A stretch of 64,000 bases of DNA, taken from an uncultured Pirellula sp. (GTDB lineage: Bacteria; Planctomycetota; Planctomycetia; Pirellulales; Pirellulaceae). Under the pieces are notes generated by a model. It worked only from the letters and a program-made list of their open reading frames with translations, had not been told where the DNA came from and did not search any database. The stretch is taken from positions 1 through 64,000 of the forward strand of contig CAITIE010000011.1 of assembly GCA_903892355.1 (NCBI GenBank), written 5' to 3'. Position numbers and translations under genes: made by a program. Below, one piece after another: positions 35,210-43,728 of this stretch. Positions within the stretch are counted from its first letter, which is position 1. Each line of letters starts with the position of its first letter.

Positions 35210-36868
35210 ATGGCTGGATTTTTGTTGTTGGTGTTTTCCGGGATTTTCGCCCACGGGTGGCTTCTGCTGCAGTTCTTTAGAGAGCGATGGGGATCGAATG
35301 ATGGTCTGTTCGTACCCGTTGCGATTCTCGTGGCCGCGGTATTGATTTGGCTTCGTCGGAAGGATTTTTTCGCTCGCAAAATCGATGATGTCGAGGATAG
35401 CGTCCGGTACCAGAGGGTTCGAGGAACGGTGGGAGTCGCCGGTGTCGTGGGACTACTCTGCGCTGGACTCGCGCTGCTGAGCAATGTGCTTGGTTCTACC
35501 CATTTGGGTTGGACCTCGTTCCTCATGTTCGCAGGGCTTCTTGCCTATCTGTTGTATGGCAAGTACGGCTATGCGGGAGTTGTTCCTGTTTTGGTGTTGT
35601 TGTATTTCATCAAGCCGATCCCCGATGCATTCGATCCGTGGGTGCAATTAGGGTTTCAGTGGGCGTCGAGCAGGATGGCCGGAGTGATCCTCGATTTCCT
35701 CGGCGTCTTCTACTACTACGAAGGAGTGGTACTGGGACTGGTCAGTCAGGACGGACTTGCTGTCGCAGCGTGCAACGGTGTGCGGTCGCTGGTTCCGGCG
35801 GTTTTCGTCGCTATCGCCTGGGGCATTGGTTGTCGGTATCACTGGTTCCGAACCTTTGTGAACGTATGCCAGACGCTTTGTTGGGTGGTGCTGTTCAATG
35901 CAATTCGTATTGCAGTGCTGCTGTGGAACCAAGATCGCGGTGGGGATTGGATAGAGAGTTGGTTCGCAACCAGTGTCATCGAGGTTGCTTCGCTGGCACT
36001 CATCCTATTCTTTGCGTGGAGCAGTGACCAATTATTTGCGAGCATCATCGAGCCATCGACCAATGCACTCCCTGACGGGGTGATCGATCCGGGGCTCAAG
36101 GACGTCGACTCCAAGCCTGTGGTTGCGTTATCGGGATGGGTCGCGATTGTTGGAGTGGTATTCTTGTTGGTCGGATTCGTAGCGATCCGTTGTAGTGCGA
36201 TGTACCCGTGGCATGGAGATCTACTTAGGGAACGGCTATCGTCGATCCAGTTGCCAGGCGAGATCGAAGGGTGGGAAGTTGTCGAGAGCTCATCCTCGGT
36301 CCCTCCTGCAAAGCCATTTGTGTTTTTTCCTGAGTTTGGTTCGACGACTCGAGATTGGGTTTTGGAACGCGAAGGGCGTAGGATGCAATTGCAGATCGCC
36401 GGTCCGAGTCAAACGTATCCTGGGTTGGGATGGTTTTGGAAATGGACTGGCTGGGACATGGGGCCAGTAAGCTACCACGAGGCGGATTCGTCGACGAAAA
36501 CATCGCGGAAATACGCACTGTTAGAATTAACCCGGTTACCCGGTGAAGCCGGAGCGGTGGTGGGTGGCGGACTTGGACCTGGCGGGGCGAATATTCCGCA
36601 GGGAAGCATTTTTGGCGTGAGCGACAACATCGGTGAGTTCCTGGGGAACGCAGTCAAGTACGGTGTCGGGGCGAGTTCGCTCGATGCGGTTGCCACGCAG
36701 ACACAGGGAGTGCCTGTGGGAGCGATTTCCCTCTACCGCAAGTCGGCCCGAAAGCTTGATCCCGAGCAGATCGAGGAGTTGAAGAAGGTGTTTGAGTGGA
36801 TTTTGGATCGCGTCCACTCGAATCCAACGGACGGGATGCCCAAGCCAACATCATCATCAAACGGTTGA
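35210..36868 (+). CDS. Exosortase family protein, atypical active site
   Basis: This is a second exosortase of about 552 residues with multiple membrane helices in residues 1-275. The catalytic Cys188 lies in LAVAACNGVRSLVPAV and the Arg233 in FNAIRIAVLL. The expected third residue, a His or Arg about 20-40 residues further on, is not visible in GDWIESWFATSVIEVASLALILFFAW. The Glu usual before the Cys (EAC) is Ala. The C-terminal part after a helix at about residue 300 is periplasmic and resembles EpsI in size and in IQLPGEIEGWEVVESS, with a WFWKWTGWDMGPVSY segment. A membrane-anchored TPR gene follows after 46 bases. It may serve a different PEP-CTERM subset, be altered in activity, or be inactive. 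GTG at 35204 is an alternative start. Confidence 0.8.
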   Translation: MAGFLLLVFSGIFAHGWLLLQFFRERWGSNDGLFVPVAILVAAVLIWLRRKDFFARKIDDVEDSVRYQRVRGTVGVAGVVGLLCAGLALLSNVLGSTHLGWTSFLMFAGLLAYLLYGKYGYAGVVPVLVLLYFIKPIPDAFDPWVQLGFQWASSRMAGVILDFLGVFYYYEGVVLGLVSQDGLAVAACNGVRSLVPAVFVAIAWGIGCRYHWFRTFVNVCQTLCWVVLFNAIRIAVLLWNQDRGGDWIESWFATSVIEVASLALILFFAWSSDQLFASIIEPSTNALPDGVIDPGLKDVDSKPVVALSGWVAIVGVVFLLVGFVAIRCSAMYPWHGDLLRERLSSIQLPGEIEGWEVVESSSSVPPAKPFVFFPEFGSTTRDWVLEREGRRMQLQIAGPSQTYPGLGWFWKWTGWDMGPVSYHEADSSTKTSRKYALLELTRLPGEAGAVVGGGLGPGGANIPQGSIFGVSDNIGEFLGNAVKYGVGASSLDAVATQTQGVPVGAISLYRKSARKLDPEQIEELKKVFEWILDRVHSNPTDGMPKPTSSSNG

Positions 36869-36914
36869 TGAATACCATGTTCGTGAACCCGATCTAACGC
36901 TTGATCCGAAAACC

Positions 36915-38525
36915 ATGTTTCATTTTCTTCGCGAGCTTCCGATACTAATCTTACGAGCTATCTCCGATGGCATCGAATGGTTGCTCGTCGCCATGTGGAA
37001 GCCATTCCAGCGAGAGAGTGACGATGAGGTGCTCCCGTGGCACAAAACTGCCGTGCTATTGCCCTTGTTGATTCCATACTGGTTGTTTCGATTGGCCTTG
37101 GGCGCGTTGTCCTTTCCGATCCGGGCCTTCTTCCTGCCGTCAGAGCGGCGAAAGCATTATCTTCGCGGGATTCCGGCGATGCTCTTGGGAACTGGGGTAA
37201 CGATAGGTTTGGTTGGCTACTTTTTCGTGCACGATCGCGTGATCGGTCGGTATATCAACCGCGCCCGGGGGGAGTTGGTTCGGAATGATATTGAAAAGAG
37301 TATCGAGTATGGTCGCCGACTGGTCTCGGAGCGTTCTGCATTAAACACCGAGGGTAAGTTTCTCTACTCTGTTTCTTTAGCGCAGCAGGGATCTGATGAA
37401 GGTTCGAATGCGGTGTTGGAGGAGATCGCACCCGACAATGTACCTGGATTTATGCCGGCGCATCAAATGCGGGCGATGGAGTTTGGACGATTGCTCACAT
37501 CGGGTGCGGAACCGCGCGAGGAGTTGCTGCAAAAGATGCTGTGGCATTTGGAGCAGAGTGGCGAAGCACGGGACGAGCGGATGCATGGACTTTGGGCGAC
37601 GTACTATGAGTTGAGCGGAGAAACGTCCAAGGCGATTTCGAGGCTTGAGAAGGCTGGGAAGACGAACCCGGCGTTCTTCGTGAAGCTTTCCGAAATCTAT
37701 CGTGAAGATGGCGATGAAGCTATGGAAAAGCGAGCCCTCGGCGACGCTGCTCAAGGGTACTCCGATCGATTGCGGGAGAACCCTCTGTCAAAGAATATCC
37801 GAGTTCAGTTAGCGCTGACGTTGGCGAGGCTTAAGCGTTGGGGGGATGCGGAATCGGTGTTGGTGAATGGAGTGCAGCTGCACCGCGATAAAGAAACCTT
37901 AGAAAAACTCGCCGACTTTTATCTGATGCGTTTGAAGGAGGAAACCGATTCGGATGCCATTGGGGCCGAACAAATCGATTTGCTGTTGCGGGCGTTGCGA
38001 GTCGACGTCAATCATTTCCGCACGTATGCGTTTCTTGCGAAGTTGTTCGACGCCTCGCGCAGCGAAGAGGAATTGAGAGACCTGAAGGAATTGCTAGAGG
38101 AACGAGTGGTAGATGGTGGGAATGCTGCTCTTGCGCATTTCGGTTTGGGGTGTTGGTTTTTAATGCAGCGGTCCAATGATCAAGGGCAATGGCATTTGAA
38201 GCAAGCGATGGCACTCGATCCGATTTTTGTGCTCGCCTGCAATAATCTGGCGTTTGCGTACACCCTTTCGGAACCGAAGCGGCTCGATGAGTCGCTTGCG
38301 CTCGTGAAGGCGGCGGTCGACGTTGCACCGGAATCGAACGGTACACTGGAAATGCTGGGGACGGTACAGCTGGAGCGTGGTGAGTTGGATAGCGCCGTGG
38401 AGACGTTGTTGCGGGTCGTGACTGAAAAGGGAGATAATAAGGGGGTACATGCCAAACTCGCCCGAGCGTATCGCGAACTTGGTGAGCTCGAGAACGCTGA
38501 AAAGCATGAAGCGTTGAGCAAGTGA
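36915..38525 (+). CDS. Membrane-anchored TPR protein, exosortase-linked
   Basis: This protein of 536 residues has two hydrophobic segments near the N-terminus (TAVLLPLLIPYWLFRLALGAL and GIPAMLLGTGVTIGLVGYFFV). They are followed by about 400 residues of helical repeats with clear TPR units at the C-terminus (AHFGLGCWFLMQRSNDQGQWHLKQAMALDPIFVLACNNLAFAYTL). It is a paralogue of the next gene: both share a VxExIAPDN...AHQxRA segment and a WHLxQSG segment in the same order. The ATG at 36915 was chosen because the ORF track start would overlap the exosortase. The function is unknown; the position suggests a partner of the exosortase or of the polymer machinery. Confidence 0.82.
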   Translation: MFHFLRELPILILRAISDGIEWLLVAMWKPFQRESDDEVLPWHKTAVLLPLLIPYWLFRLALGALSFPIRAFFLPSERRKHYLRGIPAMLLGTGVTIGLVGYFFVHDRVIGRYINRARGELVRNDIEKSIEYGRRLVSERSALNTEGKFLYSVSLAQQGSDEGSNAVLEEIAPDNVPGFMPAHQMRAMEFGRLLTSGAEPREELLQKMLWHLEQSGEARDERMHGLWATYYELSGETSKAISRLEKAGKTNPAFFVKLSEIYREDGDEAMEKRALGDAAQGYSDRLRENPLSKNIRVQLALTLARLKRWGDAESVLVNGVQLHRDKETLEKLADFYLMRLKEETDSDAIGAEQIDLLLRALRVDVNHFRTYAFLAKLFDASRSEEELRDLKELLEERVVDGGNAALAHFGLGCWFLMQRSNDQGQWHLKQAMALDPIFVLACNNLAFAYTLSEPKRLDESLALVKAAVDVAPESNGTLEMLGTVQLERGELDSAVETLLRVVTEKGDNKGVHAKLARAYRELGELENAEKHEALSK

Positions 38526-38574
38526 TGGATACCCAGCGAACGATAAAGTCAACGGAGCCAATGCGGAAGCAGTG

Positions 38575-40458
38575 ATGTCACGGGAAGCGATTCGAGAGTT
38601 CTTAGAGCGGATGTGGAAGGGGATCTGCGAGCCATTTGTATGGTTTGCGGAGTACCTGGAGGCATTCAAGCACCGGTCTCTGCCCACCGACACTGTGGAT
38701 TCCGATCGGTCGACTCTTACGGGCAGTGTCGATGGGGAGGTGGAAGGTGAGCGACCTCGAAACGTGCGGGAGTACGTTCGACATTGGATCCAAATAGCCA
38801 GGAATGCTTGGCGTCGATTCATGGACCCGTTAGGTTCGGAGCATCTGGCGAGTGAGGATGGGCTCGAAACGTCGGTCACGATGAAAGATCGTTTGACCGA
38901 ATACAAATCGCAGTTGAAGCATCAGTTTGGGATCGAAGGGAACGAGATCGACCAACCAGAAGGCTCGGAGAAGGCCGACCCAACGCAACCTCGGGGGCTC
39001 GTTGGGATACTTTGGAGGCGTGTTTCGAGTTTTTGGAATTGGTTGACGTGGAGCAATCTTCAAGCATTCGTGCAATTGCATCGCCGCGAGAGTTTACTGG
39101 CGATTCCTGTCGTGCTGCTGCCCGGATTTCTGGCTTTGGTGGCCTTGACGCAATATTGGACTCGGACTGGTACCACAACGCGTTATGCGAAGGAGATGGC
39201 CGAGGCGGTAAAGGATGAAGAGTGGGGGCGTACAGCGAATCTGGGGAAGCGGTTACTGCAAGCGGCGGGACCGAGAGCCGTCGAGTGGACGTATGCGTTT
39301 GGTCAGGGACTCGCGGGAATCTCCATGCCGGTTGAAGCGGATTTGGTGTTCGAAGCCATCGCGCCCGACAACGACATCGGTTATCCGCGAGCGCATCAAA
39401 AGCGAGCCAAATGGTGGGCAGAGCGGTTCCGCGTTAGCCAGAACTCCGAGTATTTAACGCGCCTGCAGTGGCATCTGGTGCAGTCAGGTCAGCATCGCGA
39501 CGAAAAGTTGTACTTGATTGCGGCGGAGTACAACACGCTCATGGGTCGCTACGTGGATGCGTTGGTGCAAACCGAGCGGGCCGCTCAGTTGAACCCGATC
39601 CATTATTTTGATCTGGCCGATCTTTATCGGACGTTGGGAAATCGCGACGGAGGGATTCGAGCGATCCAGTTGGGCAAGTCCGAGTTTGCCAAGCGATTGG
39701 CGGCAGACCCTTTGAATGAAAGAGATCGGGTTTCGCTGGCAAAGGCATTGGCCAAGCAATCGCAGTACGATGAGGCCGAGCGATTGCTCCGCACGGGGAT
39801 CGATTTGCAAGATACTCAGGGGTTGCACCGCGCGCTCGGTGAGATCTATGGCATTTGGTTCGATCAGCAACAAGGCAAGCCGAACACCAAAATGGAATCG
39901 CAGTTAGGCCTTTTGGAGAAGGGACTCCGCGAGGATGGTGGATCTGCATCGCTCTATGACCGATTGCTGGGGATGTACGGGGCTGCGAATGAGGCGCAAA
40001 AGGAAACGGTGCGTCGCGTTGTGGAGCCTCTTTGCGAGAGTGGGCCTAATCCAGCGATGGCAATTTTCGCCATGAGCAGCATGCGGATCATGGACAATGA
40101 TTTTGTCGAGGCGGAGAGGTTGTTGCATCGTGCGTTGGCGTTGAAGCCAGACCTTGCCGCCGCGAAGAACAACCTTGCCTATCTGCTGCTGACGCAGTAT
40201 CCCGAACGGAATACAGAGGCGCTAAGGTTGGCATTGGAAGCGGTGGGAACGGCGCCTAGCGAAGCAAGTTTTCGGGAGACTCTGGGTTCCGCTCAATTAC
40301 GAAACGGTGATTTTGTGGGTGCTATCGTTGAATTGGAGAAGGCGTTACCGGCGGCCAGAAATAAGAAGTTGGTTCACGCGAAATTGGCCGAGGCCTATGA
40401 AAGCCTTGGGAAAAAAGAAATAGCAGAAGGACACCGTAAAGAAGCGGATGGACGATAG
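38575..40458 (+). CDS. Membrane-anchored TPR protein, paralogue of the preceding gene
   Basis: This protein of 627 residues begins with a charged cytoplasmic part of about 165 residues and then a membrane helix (LLAIPVVLLPGFLALVALTQYW). The remainder is a helical repeat domain with TPR units such as FVEAERLLHRALALKPDLAAAKNNLAYLLLTQYPERNTEALRLA. The repeats align in order with those of the preceding gene (FEAIAPDNDIGYPRAHQKRA and WHLVQSGQHRDEKLY), showing a tandem duplication that has diverged. The ATG at 38575 follows a GTG at 38572. It ends the exosortase/TPR set and is followed after 190 bases by a PEP-CTERM gene. Confidence 0.82.
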   Translation: MSREAIREFLERMWKGICEPFVWFAEYLEAFKHRSLPTDTVDSDRSTLTGSVDGEVEGERPRNVREYVRHWIQIARNAWRRFMDPLGSEHLASEDGLETSVTMKDRLTEYKSQLKHQFGIEGNEIDQPEGSEKADPTQPRGLVGILWRRVSSFWNWLTWSNLQAFVQLHRRESLLAIPVVLLPGFLALVALTQYWTRTGTTTRYAKEMAEAVKDEEWGRTANLGKRLLQAAGPRAVEWTYAFGQGLAGISMPVEADLVFEAIAPDNDIGYPRAHQKRAKWWAERFRVSQNSEYLTRLQWHLVQSGQHRDEKLYLIAAEYNTLMGRYVDALVQTERAAQLNPIHYFDLADLYRTLGNRDGGIRAIQLGKSEFAKRLAADPLNERDRVSLAKALAKQSQYDEAERLLRTGIDLQDTQGLHRALGEIYGIWFDQQQGKPNTKMESQLGLLEKGLREDGGSASLYDRLLGMYGAANEAQKETVRRVVEPLCESGPNPAMAIFAMSSMRIMDNDFVEAERLLHRALALKPDLAAAKNNLAYLLLTQYPERNTEALRLALEAVGTAPSEASFRETLGSAQLRNGDFVGAIVELEKALPAARNKKLVHAKLAEAYESLGKKEIAEGHRKEADGR

Positions 40459-40620
40459 ATTACAGGTTCTGTTATGTGTTCTGTGGGAAATGTATAGCTT
40501 AAGTTAAGGCTCGGTTAAGAAGGAACATTCTTTATTTTGCGGTGTTTGGGAGGTTTGCGCTGGATGGCGGACCGTTTTTCCGTTCACTCAACACATCCGG
40601 CGTTTAGTTCGACCTGAAGA

Positions 40621-40653
40621 ATGTTTACTACCATCCGGTTTGTTTCATCATGA
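40621..40653 (+). CDS. Possible ten-residue leader peptide upstream of PEP-CTERM gene
   Basis: The frame ATG TTT ACT ... TCA TGA encodes MFTTIRFVSS and stops in an ATGA overlap with the PEP-CTERM start at 40650. A gaaga run precedes the ATG, while the main gene has no Shine-Dalgarno-like sequence. It is too short for coding statistics, so this is a suggestion only. Confidence 0.3.
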   Translation: MFTTIRFVSS

Positions 40654-41471
40654 GATTGTTTGTTGCGAGTTGTCTTTCTTTGTTAGCGTTGTGTGCCTTG
40701 CAATCAAAAGGCGAGGCCGAGATTGTGCTTACAACGTCGACTTACACTCAGAACTTCGATTCATTGGGTATCAACGCGACTGCCAACGCTTTTAGCTCTA
40801 CAGTGGGAACCATTTCACCGATTCCAAATTTAACCAGTTGGGATGGAGCGAAGGTCGGAGGTAACGGTACAACGAGCGTCGCCATGTCGATTAGCGACGG
40901 AAACTCCACTTCTGGAGGGATGTACAGTTTTGGTGCTGCAAGCGGTGCGGATCGTGCTTTGGGCGTGATTGCATCAGGAACAAACATCATGGGGTTTGGG
41001 TTCCAATTGCGGAATAACACTGGCACAACGATCACTGGGTTGGATATATCGTTCACACAGGAGAATTGGCGGTCTTCCACAACGTCTCAGAACACGGTTA
41101 CTGCGGGTTGGGCATTAGGCTCAGGGTCCATTACCTCTGCCAATTACATCACTGCGGTTGGGTTTAATGCAGTCTCGGGTTTGAACTTAGTTGGTCCTGC
41201 AGCGGTTGCTACAAATGGGGCTTTGAATGGAAACGATGTAGCAAATCAGGTAGCAAGGTCGGCTTCGATTACTGGGCTCACGCTCGCACAAGGGGACAGT
41301 ATCTTTTTCCGTTGGGTTGACGCAAACGATACGGGCAATGATGCGGGACTTGCCATTGACAATTTTTCATTGACCGCATTTTCATCATCAGCTGTTCCAG
41401 AACCTGCGACCCTTTCACTCCTGGGGGTCGCGATCGGACTCGGTGCCGTTGCTCGCTATCGTCGCAAATAG
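40650..41471 (+). CDS. PEP-CTERM sorting domain protein
   Basis: This is a secreted protein of 273 residues. It has an N-terminal signal peptide (MRLFVASCLSLLALCALQSKGEA) and a C-terminal exosortase signal (VPEPATLSLLGVAIGLGAVARYRRK). The mature part has Ser/Thr/Asn/Gly-rich beta composition with motifs common in PEP-CTERM proteins (YTQNFDSLG, FFRWVDANDTGNDAGLAIDNFSLTA). No ribosome site precedes the ATG. A ten-codon reading frame at 40621 ends with TGA overlapping the start as ATGA, so initiation may depend on translational coupling. A strong hairpin terminator follows. It sits directly after the second exosortase/TPR set. Confidence 0.92.
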   Translation: MRLFVASCLSLLALCALQSKGEAEIVLTTSTYTQNFDSLGINATANAFSSTVGTISPIPNLTSWDGAKVGGNGTTSVAMSISDGNSTSGGMYSFGAASGADRALGVIASGTNIMGFGFQLRNNTGTTITGLDISFTQENWRSSTTSQNTVTAGWALGSGSITSANYITAVGFNAVSGLNLVGPAAVATNGALNGNDVANQVARSASITGLTLAQGDSIFFRWVDANDTGNDAGLAIDNFSLTAFSSSAVPEPATLSLLGVAIGLGAVARYRRK

Positions 41472-41507
41472 ACAACGCTGAGACTTCCGTCGTTTGTTGA
41501 TCAAACG

Positions 41508-41542
41508 AAAAAGGCCACCCGCGAAAACGGGTGGCCTTTTTC
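41508..41542 (+). terminator. Rho-independent terminator
   Basis: The 11-bp stem AAGGCCACCCG / CGGGTGGCCTT with a CGAAAA loop is flanked by A residues upstream and T residues downstream. It lies 37 bases after the PEP-CTERM stop and could also work in the opposite direction for the minus-strand genes. Confidence 0.9.
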
Positions 41543-41689
41543 ATTTCAGGGAAGCAAGAATATTGTTTTAGCGAAAGCGTATCGTCGTTGGTTTGACGGT
41601 TTCGTTTTCATGGTCAGTGAAGCAACGCTCCTGTTCATCATCGATCCAATTGCTTGAAGAGTGATGCTCGGGGCTGTAGCGAAGGGCTA

Positions 41690-42589
41690 TTCGTGTGGGT
41701 TCGATGCTCGCTCGAGCGGGGAATGAAACGCAGTTGGACCTTTTTGCAGGCAAGGAGGAACAGCAGCGAGTGCTAGTGCGAATGTAAACGATTCGACGAT
41801 CGGGCGTTGGAAAAAGGTATTGATCGCGAAAATGCTGATGACCAGAACCAATGTCAGTTGCATGAGCATTTCGCAGAACCGACGCAGTCCTGTTTCGAAA
41901 TTCGTTTCCGGAGCCTACGACTGAAGATGTTCGCCAATTTTCCCCAGTTCTGTCTCGGAGCCTGTCTTTGCGACCAGGACGCGTGCTGTTCCGCTGATGA
42001 CGTGTGTTCCTTCGTAGACGCAGACGTTCGGCTGGGGGACTTCTGGCGATTGTTCTCCGGTCGTTATAAAGGCCTCCTTTTCAGCGGGGTAGCTTTCGCC
42101 GGTCAGTTCCGATTCGTCGATGAACAAGTCCCTGGCTTCGAGGAGAAGTCCATCTCCGGGGATGGCGTCGCCGGCATTGAGCAAGATTACATCGCCAGCA
42201 ACGACTCGGTCGGAGGGTAGTTCGACTGCGTTGCCATTTCGCAGGACGGTACTGTGGGTTTGACTCACCTCGAGGAGGGCTGCCAATGCATGGGCCGCGC
42301 GGCGTTCTTGCCAGAATCCCATCAGCGTGCTCATCGCGATCACCCCGAATACGATCAGGGCATCAAGTCGATCTCCGAGGGACGCCGAGATCGACATCGC
42401 CACCAATAGCAGAAGCACAAGCGGGCTTCGAAATTGTCTTAAGAAGAGTCGGAGGTCGCTGTCTCGAGCGTGGAGCGAAGCCCCCTTGCGGGATTGGGCG
42501 AGCCTCCGGGATGCTTCGGCTCCCGAAAGTCCCTCCGGTGATGATTGCAACCGGTCAAAAGCGGCCTCTGGAGTTGCAGCCAATAGCAT
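41690..42589 (-). pseudogene. Remnant of a P-type cation ATPase (MgtA/PMCA-like)
   Basis: The 224-codon ORF at 41915-42589 encodes the N-terminal third of a P-type ATPase. It has the cation ATPase N-terminal segment (GLSGAEASRRLAQ), two membrane helices (PLVLLLLVAMSISASLGDRLDALIVFGVIAMSTLMGFW), and an actuator domain with GDAIPGDGLLLE and DESELTGES. It stops at a TAG, yet the same frame continues beyond it with QLTLVLVISIFAINTFFQRPIVESFTFALALA, the next transmembrane pair expected of an MgtA-like protein. Homology then ceases. The phosphorylation (DKTGT), nucleotide-binding and C-terminal membrane parts are missing. A premature stop plus 3' deletion makes this a decayed gene. Confidence 0.82.
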
Positions 42590-42628
42590 AGGGCTTGGGG
42601 AGGTGGCTTTAGGTTTTCCGCTGTTATA

Positions 42629-43633
42629 TCACCGCGATGGCTTGCTCTCATTTCCTGTGGCCTTGAGCATCGCGAGATCGTGGTCAACCATGATTCCTGC
42701 GAGTTCGGCGAGGCTCGTTTGCGGTACCCATCCTAGCTTATCTTTGGCATGCGTGGCATCGCCGAGCAGGTTTTCTGGGTCGGCTGGTCGAGCGAACCTG
42801 GGATCGAGTCGATAGTATTGACGCCAATCGAGTCCGACATGTTCGAATGCGAGTTGCATGAAGTCGCGGACCGTATGGGAGCGTCCGGTTGCTAGCACAT
42901 AATCGTCAGGCTCTTCTTGTTGGAGCATGCGCCACATGGCATCCACAAACTCTGCGGCATAACCCCAATCGCGAGCGGAATCGATGGAGCCCATTAGCAA
43001 CTCCCGTTGCAGGCCCATCTTGATCCTCGCGGCGGCCAAGCTGATTTTCCGTGTTACGAAATTTTCGGCTCGCCGGGGACTCTCGTGGTTGAAGCAGATC
43101 GCATTGCAGAAATAGAGTCCGTGCGATTGCCGATAGATCTTGACCATCTGCGTCGCAAACGCCTTGGCCGCACCGTAGGGAGAATTTGGATTCATCGGCG
43201 TATGTTCATTCTGTGGAATGACGGCTGGCGTCCCAAATATCTCGCGGCTACTGGCGTGCACGAAGCGGGGTGGAGACGGCTGGTCACGAAGGATTTCGAG
43301 GATGCGCAGCGTTCCGATAGCGGTCAATTCGCAGGTGCTTTCGGGGATTTCAAAGCTGATCCCGACGTGAGATTGCCCGGCGAGATGATAGAACTCGGTC
43401 GGTTGTACCCGCGTGATAATTCGACGGAGGGACGTGACATCCGATAAATCGGAGTAGTGCAGAAACAGGCGTTTGCGATAGACCGACTCATCGCGGTATT
43501 GCTGGTCGATGCGAGGTCGTTCAAGTGTGCTGCTGCGTCGAACGATGCCATGGACCTCGTACCCCTTGCTCAGCAGCAGCTCGGATAGATACGATCCATC
43601 TTGGCCGGTAATACCGGTGATCAATGCACGCAT
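42629..43633 (-). CDS. gmd: GDP-mannose 4,6-dehydratase, divergent copy
   Basis: This is an extended SDR enzyme of 334 residues that converts GDP-D-mannose to GDP-4-keto-6-deoxymannose. It has [30 protein letters not shown], the NADP-binding RRS, the catalytic region HASSREIFG and SPYGAAKAFA (YxxxK), and NHESPRRAENFVTRKI. Several family positions differ from the adjacent gmd (SREIFG in place of SSEMYG, SHVGISFEIP in place of [10 protein letters not shown]), so the two are old paralogues. The ATG at 43633 is used instead of a TTG two codons earlier. It is the third gene of a minus-strand set fcl-gmd-gmd. Confidence 0.85.
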   Translation of the reverse strand: MRALITGITGQDGSYLSELLLSKGYEVHGIVRRSSTLERPRIDQQYRDESVYRKRLFLHYSDLSDVTSLRRIITRVQPTEFYHLAGQSHVGISFEIPESTCELTAIGTLRILEILRDQPSPPRFVHASSREIFGTPAVIPQNEHTPMNPNSPYGAAKAFATQMVKIYRQSHGLYFCNAICFNHESPRRAENFVTRKISLAAARIKMGLQRELLMGSIDSARDWGYAAEFVDAMWRMLQQEEPDDYVLATGRSHTVRDFMQLAFEHVGLDWRQYYRLDPRFARPADPENLLGDATHAKDKLGWVPQTSLAELAGIMVDHDLAMLKATGNESKPSR

Positions 43634-43728
43634 GTGCAAACCCTGAAATTAATTGATGTATCCATGGTGGATGGAGCGAGTCGCCCTTAGACCTTAATTC
43701 TTTCGAAGGGATGAATACGGTCGAGCGA

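Noticed and set aside
35204-36868. Calling the second exosortase a pseudogene
   Set aside because: The frame is intact, Cys and Arg are kept, and the EpsI-like region is complete; only the third residue is not seen.
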